Positions 1 to 9,912 are shown, counted from the first letter of the stretch. The stretch is DNA of 64,000 nucleotides from an uncultured Eubacterium sp. (GCA_902495595.1 CABUXV010000004.1:27661-91660), one strand, 5' to 3'. Numbers and translations: made by a program. Notes: generated from the sequence alone by a model not told the origin.

Positions 1-893
1 ATCTTTTCGGCACAGGCAGAGAAATAGCCGATACTATAAGAAAAACCGTAAAAAATGAACTAAATCTTACACTATCAGCAGGAGTCTCTTTTAACAAAAT
101 TTTTGCAAAGATGGGAAGCGACTACAAAAAACCTGATGCCACTACAGTAATAACAAAAAACAATTTCAAAAATATACTTTGGCCTTTGAATGTACGCTCA
201 ATGTTCTTCGTAGGAAAAGCTACGGCAGAAAAGCTGAAAAAATCCGGTATAACTACCATAGGCGAACTTGCAGTTTCAGACAAATCAATGCTCTGCTCCC
301 TTTTAGGCAAACAAGGAGAGCTTATTCACGACTATGCCAACGGACTTGATTTTACTCCTGTTTCAAAGTACGATGAACTGGAAAAAATAAAATCCATAGG
401 AAACGGTACAACTTTTCGCCGCAATTTGATAAACAGCGAAGACATAAAAACAGCAGTAATAAGTCTTTCGGATACTGTAGCAACCAGGCTCAGAAAACAC
501 AAACTGAAAGCTTTCGGCGTTAAAGTTGATATAAAAAATACGAACTTAAAAGTAATATCCAGACAGCAGCAGCTCGAAAACCCCACCAACCTGGCTGAAA
601 CAATATCAGACACAGCTCTCGGAATAATAAAAAAATCCTGGAAACTGCGGGAACCTATAAGAATGCTTACCGTAACAGCCATAAATCTATGCAATGAAAA
701 TCAGGCTATGCAGCTTTCCCTGTTTTCCAGTGAAGACGTATTCTCTGAAAAAGGCGAAAAAATAGAACGTACAATGGATGACATAAGGGAAAAGTTCGGA
801 AACAGCGCTATAACTTTCGGCCGTATTATCGGAAATGACATCGGTGTGGATTCAAAAAATCCTCTTATCAAAGACGAAAACAATATCCGCTGA
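1..893 (+). CDS. dinB: DNA polymerase IV (Y-family), 5' end outside window
   Basis: The frame is open from the window edge (first whole codon at 3), so the catalytic N-terminus is missing here. The visible part starts in the palm with GVSFNKIFAKMGSDYKKP, a hallmark of Pol IV, and continues with the helix-hairpin-helix thumb (GKATAEKLKKSGITTIGEL) and the little-finger domain. A QLSLF motif about 50 residues from the end is the classic beta-clamp binding peptide. Pol IV carries out translesion synthesis and is often DNA-damage inducible; its promoter is not in view. It converges on pfkA with a 20-nt gap and no obvious terminator. Confidence 0.93.
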   Translation, partial: LFGTGREIADTIRKTVKNELNLTLSAGVSFNKIFAKMGSDYKKPDATTVITKNNFKNILWPLNVRSMFFVGKATAEKLKKSGITTIGELAVSDKSMLCSLLGKQGELIHDYANGLDFTPVSKYDELEKIKSIGNGTTFRRNLINSEDIKTAVISLSDTVATRLRKHKLKAFGVKVDIKNTNLKVISRQQQLENPTNLAETISDTALGIIKKSWKLREPIRMLTVTAINLCNENQAMQLSLFSSEDVFSEKGEKIERTMDDIREKFGNSAITFGRIIGNDIGVDSKNPLIKDENNIR

Positions 894-913
894 TATTAAA
901 TTTCATCATTAAG

Positions 914-1873
914 TTATGCTAAAATTTCCGCCATCTCATAAAGCTCCTTGTTAAATTCTCTCTTGATTTGAAGAGCCTCTCCCAAATCGAAGGCAGTTAT
1001 CTCCTCACCGGTTATTCCTATGGCTTTGCTTTCTCTATCTTCATAGAGCATACTTACAGCCTTAGCTGCCATAAGGCTGGCCATAATTCTGTCCTTTCCG
1101 CTCGGTGTACCGCCTCTTTGTATATATCCCGGAACAACGGCTCTTGTTTCCCTTCCGGTTCGCTCTTCTATTATCTTGGTAAGCTCTGCCGTACTCATAC
1201 TTACACCTTCAGCCTTTATTATTATGCTGTGAAGTTTTCCTGATTGCTGCCCTCTTAAAATTCTCCTGCAGGTTCTGTTTATATCCACATCGACTTCCGG
1301 AATTAAAATATCATCAGCACCGCCTGCCAGTCCTGCATGTATGGCTATATCACCGCATCTTCTTCCCATGACTTCTATCACCGTAGTTCTTTCATGCGCA
1401 GACGATGTATCCCTTATATTTGAGACGAGATACAGCACAGTATTTACAGCGGTATCAAACCCTATAGTGTAATCCGTATATCCCAGGTCGTTATCAATGG
1501 TTCCCGGAACACCCATTACTTTAATTCCTCTTTTAGACAGGTCAAGACCTCCCTTTAAGGAACCATCTCCTCCTATGACAACAAGGCCTTCTATTCCGAA
1601 AGTATCAAGCATCCTCACGGCGCGTTCCTGCCCTTCATCTGTTCTGAATCGCTTGCTTCTTGCTGTTCTAAGTATAGTTCCTCCCCGCTGGAGAATATCT
1701 CCCACCGAATGCCATTCCATCTTTTTTACATCGCCGTCAAGAAGACCTTCATAGCCTCTTTCAATTCCATATACCTCCATACCCAAACAAATCGCCTTCC
1801 TTACGGAAGCCCTTATAGCTGCATTCATACCCGGAGAATCTCCTCCGCTTGTAAGCACACCTATTCTTTTCAT
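914..1873 (-). CDS. pfkA: ATP-dependent 6-phosphofructokinase
   Basis: A 319-residue protein of standard bacterial PFK length. It phosphorylates fructose-6-phosphate with ATP, the committed step of glycolysis. Visible motifs are the N-terminal GGDSPGMNA nucleotide loop, GGDGS (Gly in the fourth position points to ATP rather than pyrophosphate as donor), the catalytic GTIDND near residue 125 and MGRRCGD. It lies 14 nt downstream of dnaE on the same strand. The dnaE-pfkA order is common in Bacillota, so the two are probably co-transcribed. Start chosen at the ATG after a strong GGAGGA ribosome binding site. Confidence 0.97.
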   Translation of the reverse strand: MKRIGVLTSGGDSPGMNAAIRASVRKAICLGMEVYGIERGYEGLLDGDVKKMEWHSVGDILQRGGTILRTARSKRFRTDEGQERAVRMLDTFGIEGLVVIGGDGSLKGGLDLSKRGIKVMGVPGTIDNDLGYTDYTIGFDTAVNTVLYLVSNIRDTSSAHERTTVIEVMGRRCGDIAIHAGLAGGADDILIPEVDVDINRTCRRILRGQQSGKLHSIIIKAEGVSMSTAELTKIIEERTGRETRAVVPGYIQRGGTPSGKDRIMASLMAAKAVSMLYEDRESKAIGITGEEITAFDLGEALQIKREFNKELYEMAEILA

Positions 1874-1887
1874 ATCTGTTCCTCCTG

Positions 1888-4800
1888 CTATCCTTTGTAA
1901 TTATCTTCCCCTACTATATTTACAATAGCATTTTTAAACTCCTTGTCCGGGTTAACCCAGAGATTTTCATCGGTTCTGAAAGAACCGCCTTTTGGTATAT
2001 AGATTATCGCTTGATATCTTCCTCTGTGTTCCATCATTACGGATTTTATTTTAGACAGAATAATCCCCTCGCCCTCTTCCGTTTCAGGAAGTTTTATTTT
2101 CACTATTCCCTCAGGAATACCTTTAGGAGGTTCTTTATTTATTTCATTTATATTTTTAAGGTCTGCTATTTTTTCTGCCAGCAGTTTAGGAATCTCTCCC
2201 TCCTTAAAATTAAGACTTCCTGATATTGAAACTATTGCATCCTCTTTAACTATACTGCCAAACCGTTCATATACATTGGGAAATACAACGACCTCAACAC
2301 TTCCATACAAATCTTCCAGATTGACAAAAGCCATCATCTTGTTGTTCTTTGTAAGAAGAGTCTTTTTACCGGTTATTATTCCCGCCATTACAGCCTTCAT
2401 TCCATCTCTGACAAAGTCATGCTGCTCTCCTTGTTCTTCACTGTCTAAAACATCTGCCAGGTCCTGAGCATTGACAGTTGAAATTCTTTCAATTTCCGAT
2501 TTGTATTCCTTTAAAGGATGGTCTGTAAGGTATACACCCAGCATTTCCTTTTCCTGAGCCATAAGTATATCCCGCTCGAAATTCTTTACATCAGGAAGCA
2601 CATTTCCGGCGCTGCTTTCTTCCATAGTCTCTGCATTGGTCTGAAACAGAGAAATCTGGCCTTCCACATTTCTTCTTGCGCTGTTTTGAGCTGATTCTAT
2701 TAAACTTTCATATATTCCGATATGCGCAGCCCTGTTTTCATTTAAACAATCCATAGCTCCGGCTCTTATAAGGCTCTCTATGGCTTTTTTATTTATCTTA
2801 TGTATATCCAAATTCTCTATAAACTGGAATATATCAGACGGTTTTCCTTTTGACTCGCGGGCTTCCACAATAGCGTCTATTACATTTTCACCGACATTTT
2901 TCACACCCAAAAGCCCAAACCGTATTTTGCCATCGGAAACAGAAAATTTCTTGTAGCTTTCATTTACATCGGGAGGCAATACTTCTATCCCCATTTCCGT
3001 ACAGTTTCTCATATATTTTGATATAGAATTTACGTCCCCCATAACACTTGTCATAAGAGCCGCCATGAATTCTACGGGATAATGCACTTTAAGAAACCCT
3101 GTTTCATATGCAAGCACCGCATAAGCTGCAGCATGAGATTTATTAAAAGCATATTCTGCAAAACTGACCATCTGATTGAAGATTTCCTCAGCAATATCTT
3201 CAGGAATTCCGTTTCTCACACATCCGGCTATTTCTATATTCCCCGCTTCATCCATCTTGCCATGTATAAAATATTCCTTTTCTTCAAGCATGACGTCCAT
3301 TTTTTTCTTACTCATAGCACGCCTTACCAGGTCTGAACGTCCGTAGGAATATCCGCCCAAATCCCTAACTATCTGCATAACCTGCTCCTGATATACAAGA
3401 CACCCATAAGTAACAGACAGTATGGGTTCAAGGCTTTCATGAATATATTCAACATTATCAGGATGCTTTTTATTATCTATATACGTAGGTATTGATGCCA
3501 TAGGTCCGGGTCTGTAAAGGGATATACCCGCTACAATATCTTCAAAGCAATCAGGCTTCAATCCTTTCATAAACTGGGTCATACCACCGCTTTCCAACTG
3601 AAATATTCCCTGAGTATTTCCCTTTGAAATTATTTCATAAACCTTTGGGTCATCGTATTCCATGGACGAAAAATCTATTTTTACCCCATGGTTTTGCTCT
3701 ATAAGTTCAAGAGCGTCCCTTATTATTGTAAGGTTTCTGAGCCCCAGAAAATCCATTTTCAAAAGCCCCAGTTCTTCTATTGTAGTCATATTAAACTGCG
3801 TGGACAGCCCTTTGTCAGCCAGATACAAAGGCACATATTCATCTATGCTCTCCCGCGAAATAACCACGCCGGCAGCATGGGTCGACGCATGTCTTGGCAT
3901 TCCCTCTATTGCCCGGGACATATCTATAACCTTTTTCGTGGTTTCGTCACTTTCGTATTTTGCTTTAAGCTCCGGACTTGTATCCAGAGCTTTATCTATG
4001 GTCATTTTAAGAGAAAAAGGTATCGCCTTGGCTATAGCATCGGTTTCGGGATAACTTACATTCAATACCCTGCCGACATCTCTTACAGCCTGTTTTGCCT
4101 TCATGGTTCCGAAAGTTATTATCTGAGATACTTTATCTTCACCGTATTTTCTCGTTACGTAATCTATAACTTCTCCCCGCCGTTCATAACAGAAATCTAT
4201 ATCAATATCCGGCATACTGACTCTTTCGGGATTTAGAAACCTTTCGAATATCAATCCGTATTTTATGGGATCTATGTCTGTTATCCTTAAAGTATATGCA
4301 ACTATACTTCCTGCCGCAGAGCCTCTGCCCGGTCCTACCATTATATTGTTTTCCTTGGCATAATTTATAAAATCCCATACTATTAAAAAATACTCCACAT
4401 ATCCCATATTTTCTATAGTTGACAGCTCGTAATTCAGCCTATTTTCAAGTTCTTTTCTGTAATTTTCATCAATATCTGCATACCTCTGACGCAGCCCTTC
4501 TTCACATAGCTTTCTGAGATACTCTCTGTTTGTCATATTATCAGGAGCTTTGAAATCCGGCAAATGAAGCTCCCCGAATTTAAAAGAAACATCACACCTT
4601 TTCGCAATTTTCGAAGTATTATCACATGCTGAAGGTATATTGGAAAATATCTTTCTCATTTCTTCTTCTGATTTCAAATAAAACTGATCATTTGAAAATC
4701 TCATGCGATTTTCTTCATCTACTGTAGTACCCATCTGTATACACATTAAAACATCCTGAGCAACAGAGTCTTCCTGTCTGACATAATGCACATCATTTGT

Positions 4801-5406
4801 AGCAACAAAAGGGATTCCAGTCTCCTCGTGAAGTCTTTTCATATCGGGAAGAATTCTCATTTCTTCTTCAAGACCCTGATCTTGCAATTCAAGATAGAAA
4901 TTATCTTTTCCGAAAATCTCTCTCATCTGCAGAGCTTCTCTTTTCGCCCCCTCATAATCTCCATTTAAAAGCCTGTGCTGGATCTCTCCTGCCAAACATG
5001 CTGACAAAGCTATTATCCCCTCGCTGTATTTGCTCAAAACATTCTTATCAATCCTGGGTCTGTAATAAAATCCGTGTCTGTATCCTTCCGATACTATCTT
5101 CATAAGATTCTTGTAACCTTTATTATTTTCCGCCAGCAAAACCAGATGCCCCATATGTTTGTCCTTTTCTGAATCCTTATCAAACAGTGTTCTGGCGGCA
5201 GTGTATACCTCACATCCTATTATAGGTTTAATACCCTGCTTAAGACATTCCCTGTAAAAATCAATAACTCCAAACATGACCCCATGGTCTGTAATCGCAA
5301 GTGAATCCATGCCGAGTTCCTTGGCATGAGATACTAAATCCTTTATTCTTGACGCACCGTCTAAAAGACTGTATTCCGTATGTACATGTAAATGTGTAAA
5401 AGCCAT
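1888..5406 (-). CDS. dnaE: DNA polymerase III alpha subunit
   Basis: A 1172-residue replicative polymerase of the DnaE type, not PolC: no internal exonuclease insertion is seen. Domains in order: PHP (HLHVHTEYSLLDG near residue 5, ITDHG near 40), the C-family palm with GPGRGSAAGS near 357, the catalytic PDIDIDF near 400 and the third acidic site KMDFLG near 552, then the clamp-contact/HhH region and an OB fold around 1000-1045. All three catalytic acids are present. Transcription probably starts at the promoter annotated at 5473-5501, divergent from the L,D-transpeptidase. In Bacillota DnaE extends primers or acts alongside PolC. Confidence 0.97.
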   Translation of the reverse strand: MAFTHLHVHTEYSLLDGASRIKDLVSHAKELGMDSLAITDHGVMFGVIDFYRECLKQGIKPIIGCEVYTAARTLFDKDSEKDKHMGHLVLLAENNKGYKNLMKIVSEGYRHGFYYRPRIDKNVLSKYSEGIIALSACLAGEIQHRLLNGDYEGAKREALQMREIFGKDNFYLELQDQGLEEEMRILPDMKRLHEETGIPFVATNDVHYVRQEDSVAQDVLMCIQMGTTVDEENRMRFSNDQFYLKSEEEMRKIFSNIPSACDNTSKIAKRCDVSFKFGELHLPDFKAPDNMTNREYLRKLCEEGLRQRYADIDENYRKELENRLNYELSTIENMGYVEYFLIVWDFINYAKENNIMVGPGRGSAAGSIVAYTLRITDIDPIKYGLIFERFLNPERVSMPDIDIDFCYERRGEVIDYVTRKYGEDKVSQIITFGTMKAKQAVRDVGRVLNVSYPETDAIAKAIPFSLKMTIDKALDTSPELKAKYESDETTKKVIDMSRAIEGMPRHASTHAAGVVISRESIDEYVPLYLADKGLSTQFNMTTIEELGLLKMDFLGLRNLTIIRDALELIEQNHGVKIDFSSMEYDDPKVYEIISKGNTQGIFQLESGGMTQFMKGLKPDCFEDIVAGISLYRPGPMASIPTYIDNKKHPDNVEYIHESLEPILSVTYGCLVYQEQVMQIVRDLGGYSYGRSDLVRRAMSKKKMDVMLEEKEYFIHGKMDEAGNIEIAGCVRNGIPEDIAEEIFNQMVSFAEYAFNKSHAAAYAVLAYETGFLKVHYPVEFMAALMTSVMGDVNSISKYMRNCTEMGIEVLPPDVNESYKKFSVSDGKIRFGLLGVKNVGENVIDAIVEARESKGKPSDIFQFIENLDIHKINKKAIESLIRAGAMDCLNENRAAHIGIYESLIESAQNSARRNVEGQISLFQTNAETMEESSAGNVLPDVKNFERDILMAQEKEMLGVYLTDHPLKEYKSEIERISTVNAQDLADVLDSEEQGEQHDFVRDGMKAVMAGIITGKKTLLTKNNKMMAFVNLEDLYGSVEVVVFPNVYERFGSIVKEDAIVSISGSLNFKEGEIPKLLAEKIADLKNINEINKEPPKGIPEGIVKIKLPETEEGEGIILSKIKSVMMEHRGRYQAIIYIPKGGSFRTDENLWVNPDKEFKNAIVNIVGEDNYKG

Positions 5407-5472
5407 ATATACTACCCCGTAAATATATTTTATTTAAAATCGAACATATAAACTGAAATATTTGATTATATT

Positions 5473-5501
5473 ATTATAACTTATCAAATCATTTTTGTAT
5501 A
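5473..5501 (-). promoter_or_regulatory. Putative sigma-A promoter for dnaE-pfkA
   Basis: On the minus strand TATACA (5501-5496) is followed by a 17-nt spacer and TATAAT (5478-5473), about 70 nt upstream of the dnaE start. The -10 is consensus, the -35 matches 4 of 6. Inferred from sequence only. Confidence 0.5.
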
Positions 5502-5589
5502 CATGGGGCAAATATATATCGAAACCGTATTTTTTTGTGGAAAAACAATATTAAATAAAGTAGAATAAAAGGAGTTGAGGAGAGAATAT

Positions 5590-6987
5590 ATGAAGAAGTT
5601 TATTGTAATTGTATCTGCCATATTGTTAATATTTATAGCAGCACTGTCCATAATGACATCGTCCTATTCCAAAACAGATGATTTTAAAGAAGCAAGGCTT
5701 CCCGAAAATACTAAAATCAACGGCATAGACTGCTCTGGTCTCGATTACGAAAAGGCGAAAAGCAAACTTACCGATGGATGGAACCAAAAATACATAGTAG
5801 TTAACGGAAGCCTGAATGAAAATCTTGATGAATACACTGATTTCGGCTGTACCTATAAAATAGACAGCAAATTGGAAAACCTGAAGAAAAATTATCTCAT
5901 ATTTGCAGCTTTAAACCATTATACCAACATTCCCTTGAGGATTAAAATTCCCATGCTTATAGATAATTACAGTCCTGAATTCAAAGAAAAAGTCATCGCT
6001 TCAAATTTCTTAAACAATCCAAATGCAACAGAAAGCAAAAATGCCTATGTAAATCTTTCAGACCCGGAATTTGAAATAATTCCGGAACAGCTGGGAACAG
6101 CCGTGGATTCCGATAAATTTTTTAAAGATGTTCTGCATCATATAGAAACAGGCAAGCTTAATTTCATATATGATGACAAAACATATCTTATTGCCCCGGA
6201 AATAACCTCCGATGACCCGGAACTGAAAAAGTATCAGGAATTCTGTAAAAAATACCTTACACAAAAAATCACATACGAAATGGGAGATGAGACTTTTACC
6301 ATAGCACCTGAAACGCTGAGCACCCTTTTTAAAAGCGATATGTCGGGAAATGCTGATGAATCCGCGGTGGAAAACTACATAAAACAAATGGCAGACAGTT
6401 ATGACAATGTAGGAGCAGAAAGAAGCTTTAAAACCTTAGCCGGCAAAAATATAAAAATAAAAGGCGGAACATACGGCTGGACTATTGATAAGAAAAAAGA
6501 AGCCATGCAGCTTACTGCCGATATAAACTCCCACAAAGATATATCCAGAAAACCTGTTTACTCATTTGAAAGCTACGGAACATACACTAAAACCATGGGA
6601 AATACATATGTCGATATAGATTTTACAAAACAGCAGGTTAAATTTTTTAAAGACGGGAAAGAAAAATTCTCATGCAGCGTAGTAACCGGCAGCAAGATAA
6701 GAGGCGATTCAACTCCTGAGGGTACATATTACATATTAAACAGGCTGAGACACGTTGTAATGAGAGGAGATAACGATGACGGCACCAGATACGAAGAGCC
6801 TGCCAGCTACTGGATGGGTGTAACATGGAACGGCATAGGAATGCATGATTCCAGCTGGAGAACAAAATTCGGCGGAGATATATGGAAGACAAACGGCAGT
6901 CATGGCTGTATAAACATGCCTAAAAAAGAAATTCCCAAGCTCTTCAACATGGTTGAAGAGAATATGCCGGTAGTTATGCATTATTAG
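5590..6987 (+). CDS. L,D-transpeptidase (YkuD) with peptidoglycan-binding region
   Basis: A 465-residue exported enzyme. It has an N-terminal signal anchor (MKKFIVIVSAILLIFIAAL), a long central region of the YoaR/PG_binding_4 type, and a C-terminal YkuD catalytic domain with the SHGCIN active-site motif near residue 436 and the upstream catalytic histidine in GIGMHDSSW. It forms 3-3 cross-links or attaches proteins to peptidoglycan outside the membrane. The ATG at 5590 is preferred over the TTG at 5575 because GAGGAGA lies 7 nt before it, whereas the TTG overlaps the ribosome binding site. It is followed by a strong bidirectional terminator shared with the converging germination operon. Confidence 0.92.
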   Translation: MKKFIVIVSAILLIFIAALSIMTSSYSKTDDFKEARLPENTKINGIDCSGLDYEKAKSKLTDGWNQKYIVVNGSLNENLDEYTDFGCTYKIDSKLENLKKNYLIFAALNHYTNIPLRIKIPMLIDNYSPEFKEKVIASNFLNNPNATESKNAYVNLSDPEFEIIPEQLGTAVDSDKFFKDVLHHIETGKLNFIYDDKTYLIAPEITSDDPELKKYQEFCKKYLTQKITYEMGDETFTIAPETLSTLFKSDMSGNADESAVENYIKQMADSYDNVGAERSFKTLAGKNIKIKGGTYGWTIDKKKEAMQLTADINSHKDISRKPVYSFESYGTYTKTMGNTYVDIDFTKQQVKFFKDGKEKFSCSVVTGSKIRGDSTPEGTYYILNRLRHVVMRGDNDDGTRYEEPASYWMGVTWNGIGMHDSSWRTKFGGDIWKTNGSHGCINMPKKEIPKLFNMVEENMPVVMHY

Positions 6988-7020
6988 ATTCCAAAACATA
7001 ATCTTTCGATATGGTTTCAA

Positions 7021-7070
7021 AAAAGCAGACCTTCTGCACGGAATAAACTCCTTGCAGAAGGTCTGCTTTT
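7021..7070. terminator. Bidirectional intrinsic terminator
   Basis: Perfect 18-bp arms (7021-7038 and 7053-7070) with A-run and T-run ends and a 14-nt loop. It sits between the stop of the L,D-transpeptidase and the stop of the gerQ-like gene and serves both strands. Confidence 0.93.
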
Positions 7071-7097
7071 CAATCATAATACTTTAATAGACTCTTT

Positions 7098-7634
7098 TTA
7101 TTCTGCTCCTTCATCGGTTATAAACGGACGTGTAACATTAGTATAATACACATACATATTCTTTATTCCGTAAATATCCATTATTCTTATGTTATTGTTG
7201 GAATACTCCTGAAGTATGATGTAGTTAATGCCAACACCTATGAGAAATCCATCGTATTCCTGCAATGTATTGGAACCCACAAGCTGCTCAACTCTGACGA
7301 ATCTTCCTATCTGTGTTCTGAATATACCGTTTAAGTACTGAATGGAATTGTAGTCAAGTATTTCGCTGTACTCCTCCGGAAGCAAAGGGTTTGCCGGAAC
7401 TCTAAATGTTGGATTGTTGGGCAAAACCACCGGAAACGACTCTACCGCCCCCAGATTACCTGTCGGATTTACTGTAATCACATCTGAAAACTCCGGAGCT
7501 CCGTTTATCTCATCCACGGGAATATCCCCGGGATTAACACTGCTGTCATTATTACTAACCATATCACTGCCCGAAAGGACCTGAGTCATTTCACTTCTAT
7601 TAATAGTACCGGCTGACATTTCTTGCATAGCCAT
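7098..7634 (-). CDS. gerQ: GerQ-like spore coat/germination protein
   Basis: A 178-residue protein, close to the length of Bacillus GerQ. The N-terminal half is low-complexity and acidic; the C-terminal ~80 residues (LNGIFRTQIGRFVRVEQL, later INYIILQEY) form the small beta domain typical of GerQ-type coat proteins. In Bacillus, GerQ is needed to place CwlJ in the inner coat, and the two genes are adjacent. Here the gene lies 17 nt downstream of a clear cwlJ. That context supports the call more than sequence alone. Start at the ATG behind AGAGAGGTGA; an upstream in-frame codon would overlap cwlJ and lacks a site. Confidence 0.68.
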   Translation of the reverse strand: MAMQEMSAGTINRSEMTQVLSGSDMVSNNDSSVNPGDIPVDEINGAPEFSDVITVNPTGNLGAVESFPVVLPNNPTFRVPANPLLPEEYSEILDYNSIQYLNGIFRTQIGRFVRVEQLVGSNTLQEYDGFLIGVGINYIILQEYSNNNIRIMDIYGIKNMYVYYTNVTRPFITDEGAE

Positions 7635-7651
7635 ATAATCACCTCTCTGTT

Positions 7652-8089
7652 TTAAGTAGCTGCATAATATGCGGTTGGTACATAAAAGCAATGATCTCCT
7701 ATTCTGTTATGAATTACTCCTACCCTTGTTGGAAAATATGTGGGACAACTGTAACTATAAGGATTATGAAAAAACAGGGAGTGGTCTACACCCGCAAGTA
7801 TTCCTCCTGCAAGAGCCCAGTCAGCAATCTCATAATGTTCATCCAGCGGAACCATATTATAAACATTCTGCGGATTATAATAGCCGCCAACACTGGTCTT
7901 CATACATGTAAACTGTCCGGGCTGTTGTATAATGTTTCTTACATTGCCGCCTTCGTTGATTCTGGCAAATTCACCATAAGTTATATTTGCTCTGTTCATA
8001 ATCACCGTAGCTACGGCCTGCATTCCATCATATCCCTCTCCTCCGGCTTCACATTGAATAAGTCTTGCAAAAAGTTCTCTAGTGTCCAT
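7652..8089 (-). CDS. cwlJ: Spore cortex-lytic hydrolase CwlJ (SleB/CwlJ family)
   Basis: A 145-residue single-domain hydrolase of the SleB/CwlJ family without export signal, as in CwlJ (142 residues in Bacillus). Visible are the catalytic region ARLIQCEAGGEGYDGMQAVA, with the Glu expected for glycoside hydrolysis, and the family-specific end HCFYVPTA, which matches Bacillus CwlJ. It degrades muramic-delta-lactam cortex during germination, typically triggered by Ca-dipicolinate. The downstream gerQ-like gene is its usual localisation partner. The ATG at 8089 is chosen because the GTG at 8104 lies inside the AAAGGTGG ribosome binding site. Confidence 0.9.
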   Translation of the reverse strand: MDTRELFARLIQCEAGGEGYDGMQAVATVIMNRANITYGEFARINEGGNVRNIIQQPGQFTCMKTSVGGYYNPQNVYNMVPLDEHYEIADWALAGGILAGVDHSLFFHNPYSYSCPTYFPTRVGVIHNRIGDHCFYVPTAYYAAT

Positions 8090-8139
8090 TGCTTTATCAT
8101 CCACCTTTCAATTATTACTAAACTATAATATGAGGAATA

Positions 8140-9537
8140 CTATTTTTTTGTTCTGAATATTAATTTTTTTAGCTTGCTCCAATCCCAAGGTATAATAGGA
8201 TACAGATATGAAGTTCCCACAACAGTTCTAGTTGCAGCCATAACTGCCATGGATATGACAAATGCTATCAATACACCTTCCCATCCAAGAACATGCGCGC
8301 CTATAAGCATAAACACTCTCACGAATTTAACAGCAAATCCAAGCTCTATGCTTGGCTGAGTAAAGCTCGCAAGAGATACCACCGCCATACAAAGTATAGT
8401 CTGCGGCACGAACCAGCCTGAGGAAACCGAGAATTCTCCAAGTATAAGAGCGCCTATTACCGAAAGTGACATTCCCAGAGAATCCGGAGTATTAAGAGAT
8501 GCCAGCTTAAGCCCGTCTATAGCCAGTTCCAAAAGTATAAACTGCCAGAATATACTTATGGCAAACTCTTCATCAGTTATAAAAAACCTTAAAAATTCGT
8601 GGACAGGTATATCGCCTTCCGCAAATAACAGGTATATAGGTGTCGCAAACAATATTACAAAAATATTGGCTATCCTTAAAAATCTGAAATAGTTTCCCGT
8701 AAGCATCGGGAAATAATAATCATCTATATCCTGTAAAAAGTCAAATACACCGGCAGGAATAAGTATTACCGTAGGAGAATTATCAACTATTACTGCAATT
8801 TTGCCTTCTTCAATATGTGCGGCTATAATATCCGGTCTTTGAGAATACCTTACTTTAGGGAAAGGGTTAATCCTGCTAAGCTTTTTTCCCGTTAACCTTT
8901 CAACAAGACTTTGTTCTGTAACTGTAAGTCCTTCTATCTTTATCTCCGAAAGACTCTTGTTAAGCTTTTCCACCATTCCCATATCAGCCTTGTCTTTCAT
9001 ATAAACCATGGACACATCTGATTTAGTGATATCTCCTATACTATATATTTTAAATATAAGATTATTATCTCTTATACGGCGTCTTATAAGAGCTATATTA
9101 GTCATCATGGATTCAACAAAGCCATCTTTTGCTCCCCTTAGACTCTTTTCTTTGGACGGCTCCTGAACACCCCTCAGAGGATATTCCCTGCAATCTATTA
9201 TTATAATGCCTTCATATCCTGATATGAGCAGCGGCACCAACCCCGAATATAAAAATTTAATTGCTTCGTCAGTATTAGCAACTACCATAGTATCAAGAAA
9301 GGGCAGATTTGTTTTGATGAAATCCTCAGCAGTCTTTGCTTTCTCAACCTGGTCCTTTTTAAGTGAAAACAGGCTGAATATTACTCTTTGCATCATACTT
9401 CCGCTGACAAGTCCGTCAACAAAAAACATGGTGCCGTCTTTTCCGCCTATACTCAATTTACGTTCCAGCAAGTCAAAGCTTTCACCTACAGGAACCTTGC
9501 GCTTTATTTCATAAAGCAGCTCATCATATTTATCCAT
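8140..9537 (-). CDS. GerA/SpoVAF-family spore germination protein
   Basis: A 465-residue inner-spore-membrane protein. The N-terminal soluble half contains the family sequences PLRGVQEPSKEKSLRGAKDG and INPFPKVRYSQRPDI. The C-terminal half has 4-5 hydrophobic segments (VILIPAGVF, IFVILFATPIYLL, later SVIGALILG). This is the GerAA/SpoVAF architecture; the absence of neighbouring gerB/gerC genes and the similarity around KVRYSQRPD lean towards SpoVAF, which modulates germinant-receptor signalling. It is upstream of cwlJ-gerQ on the same strand, so receptor-like and cortex-lytic functions are linked. The MDKYDE start at 9537 follows GAGG; an upstream ATG has no ribosome binding site. Confidence 0.85.
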   Translation of the reverse strand: MDKYDELLYEIKRKVPVGESFDLLERKLSIGGKDGTMFFVDGLVSGSMMQRVIFSLFSLKKDQVEKAKTAEDFIKTNLPFLDTMVVANTDEAIKFLYSGLVPLLISGYEGIIIIDCREYPLRGVQEPSKEKSLRGAKDGFVESMMTNIALIRRRIRDNNLIFKIYSIGDITKSDVSMVYMKDKADMGMVEKLNKSLSEIKIEGLTVTEQSLVERLTGKKLSRINPFPKVRYSQRPDIIAAHIEEGKIAVIVDNSPTVILIPAGVFDFLQDIDDYYFPMLTGNYFRFLRIANIFVILFATPIYLLFAEGDIPVHEFLRFFITDEEFAISIFWQFILLELAIDGLKLASLNTPDSLGMSLSVIGALILGEFSVSSGWFVPQTILCMAVVSLASFTQPSIELGFAVKFVRVFMLIGAHVLGWEGVLIAFVISMAVMAATRTVVGTSYLYPIIPWDWSKLKKLIFRTKK

Positions 9538-9651
9538 AAAAAAACCTCGCATAATTTTGGTATTAGTTTTTACTGAATACGCCAATATATGCGAGATATT
9601 TTTAAAGCTTATTTTCTTTTTCGTTTATGAGCAGTTTAATTTAAACCGTTT

Positions 9652-9900
9652 TTAACGTTTTTTCTTCTTAGACTGTCCTTTATGAACAGGAGGTTTATTG
9701 TTTTCCTGACGTTCTTCGCGTTTTTTTCTGCCAAGAAATCTAAAAAGCTGAAAAACTATGTAAACAACAGCTATCGCTATACAAAATATTATAATGGTTT
9801 TTTTATCGTCGTCTATGAATCCAAACATTCTTGCGAAAATCAATCCGCCGACTATAAATATCCAAAAATATAGAATTTTACCGATTACACCATTGCCCAT
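9652..9900 (-). CDS. Small two-span membrane protein with basic tail
   Basis: An 82-residue protein of unknown function. Two hydrophobic segments (ILYFWIFIVGGLIFA and TIIIFCIAIAVVYIVF) flank a short acidic loop, and the C-terminus is strongly basic (ends KGQSKKKKR), probably cytoplasmic. It follows pyruvate carboxylase by 12 nt on the same strand with GAGGAG 7 nt before its ATG, so co-transcription is likely. An ATG two codons upstream is too close to the ribosome binding site. No family is recognised; a link to pyruvate carboxylase is only positional. Confidence 0.75.
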   Translation of the reverse strand: MGNGVIGKILYFWIFIVGGLIFARMFGFIDDDKKTIIIFCIAIAVVYIVFQLFRFLGRKKREERQENNKPPVHKGQSKKKKR

Positions 9901-9912
9901 AATCATGCTCCT

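Noticed and set aside
3662..4236. Overlapping plus-strand frames inside dnaE
   Set aside because: Antisense to catalytic dnaE sequence, no ribosome binding sites, no recognisable domains.
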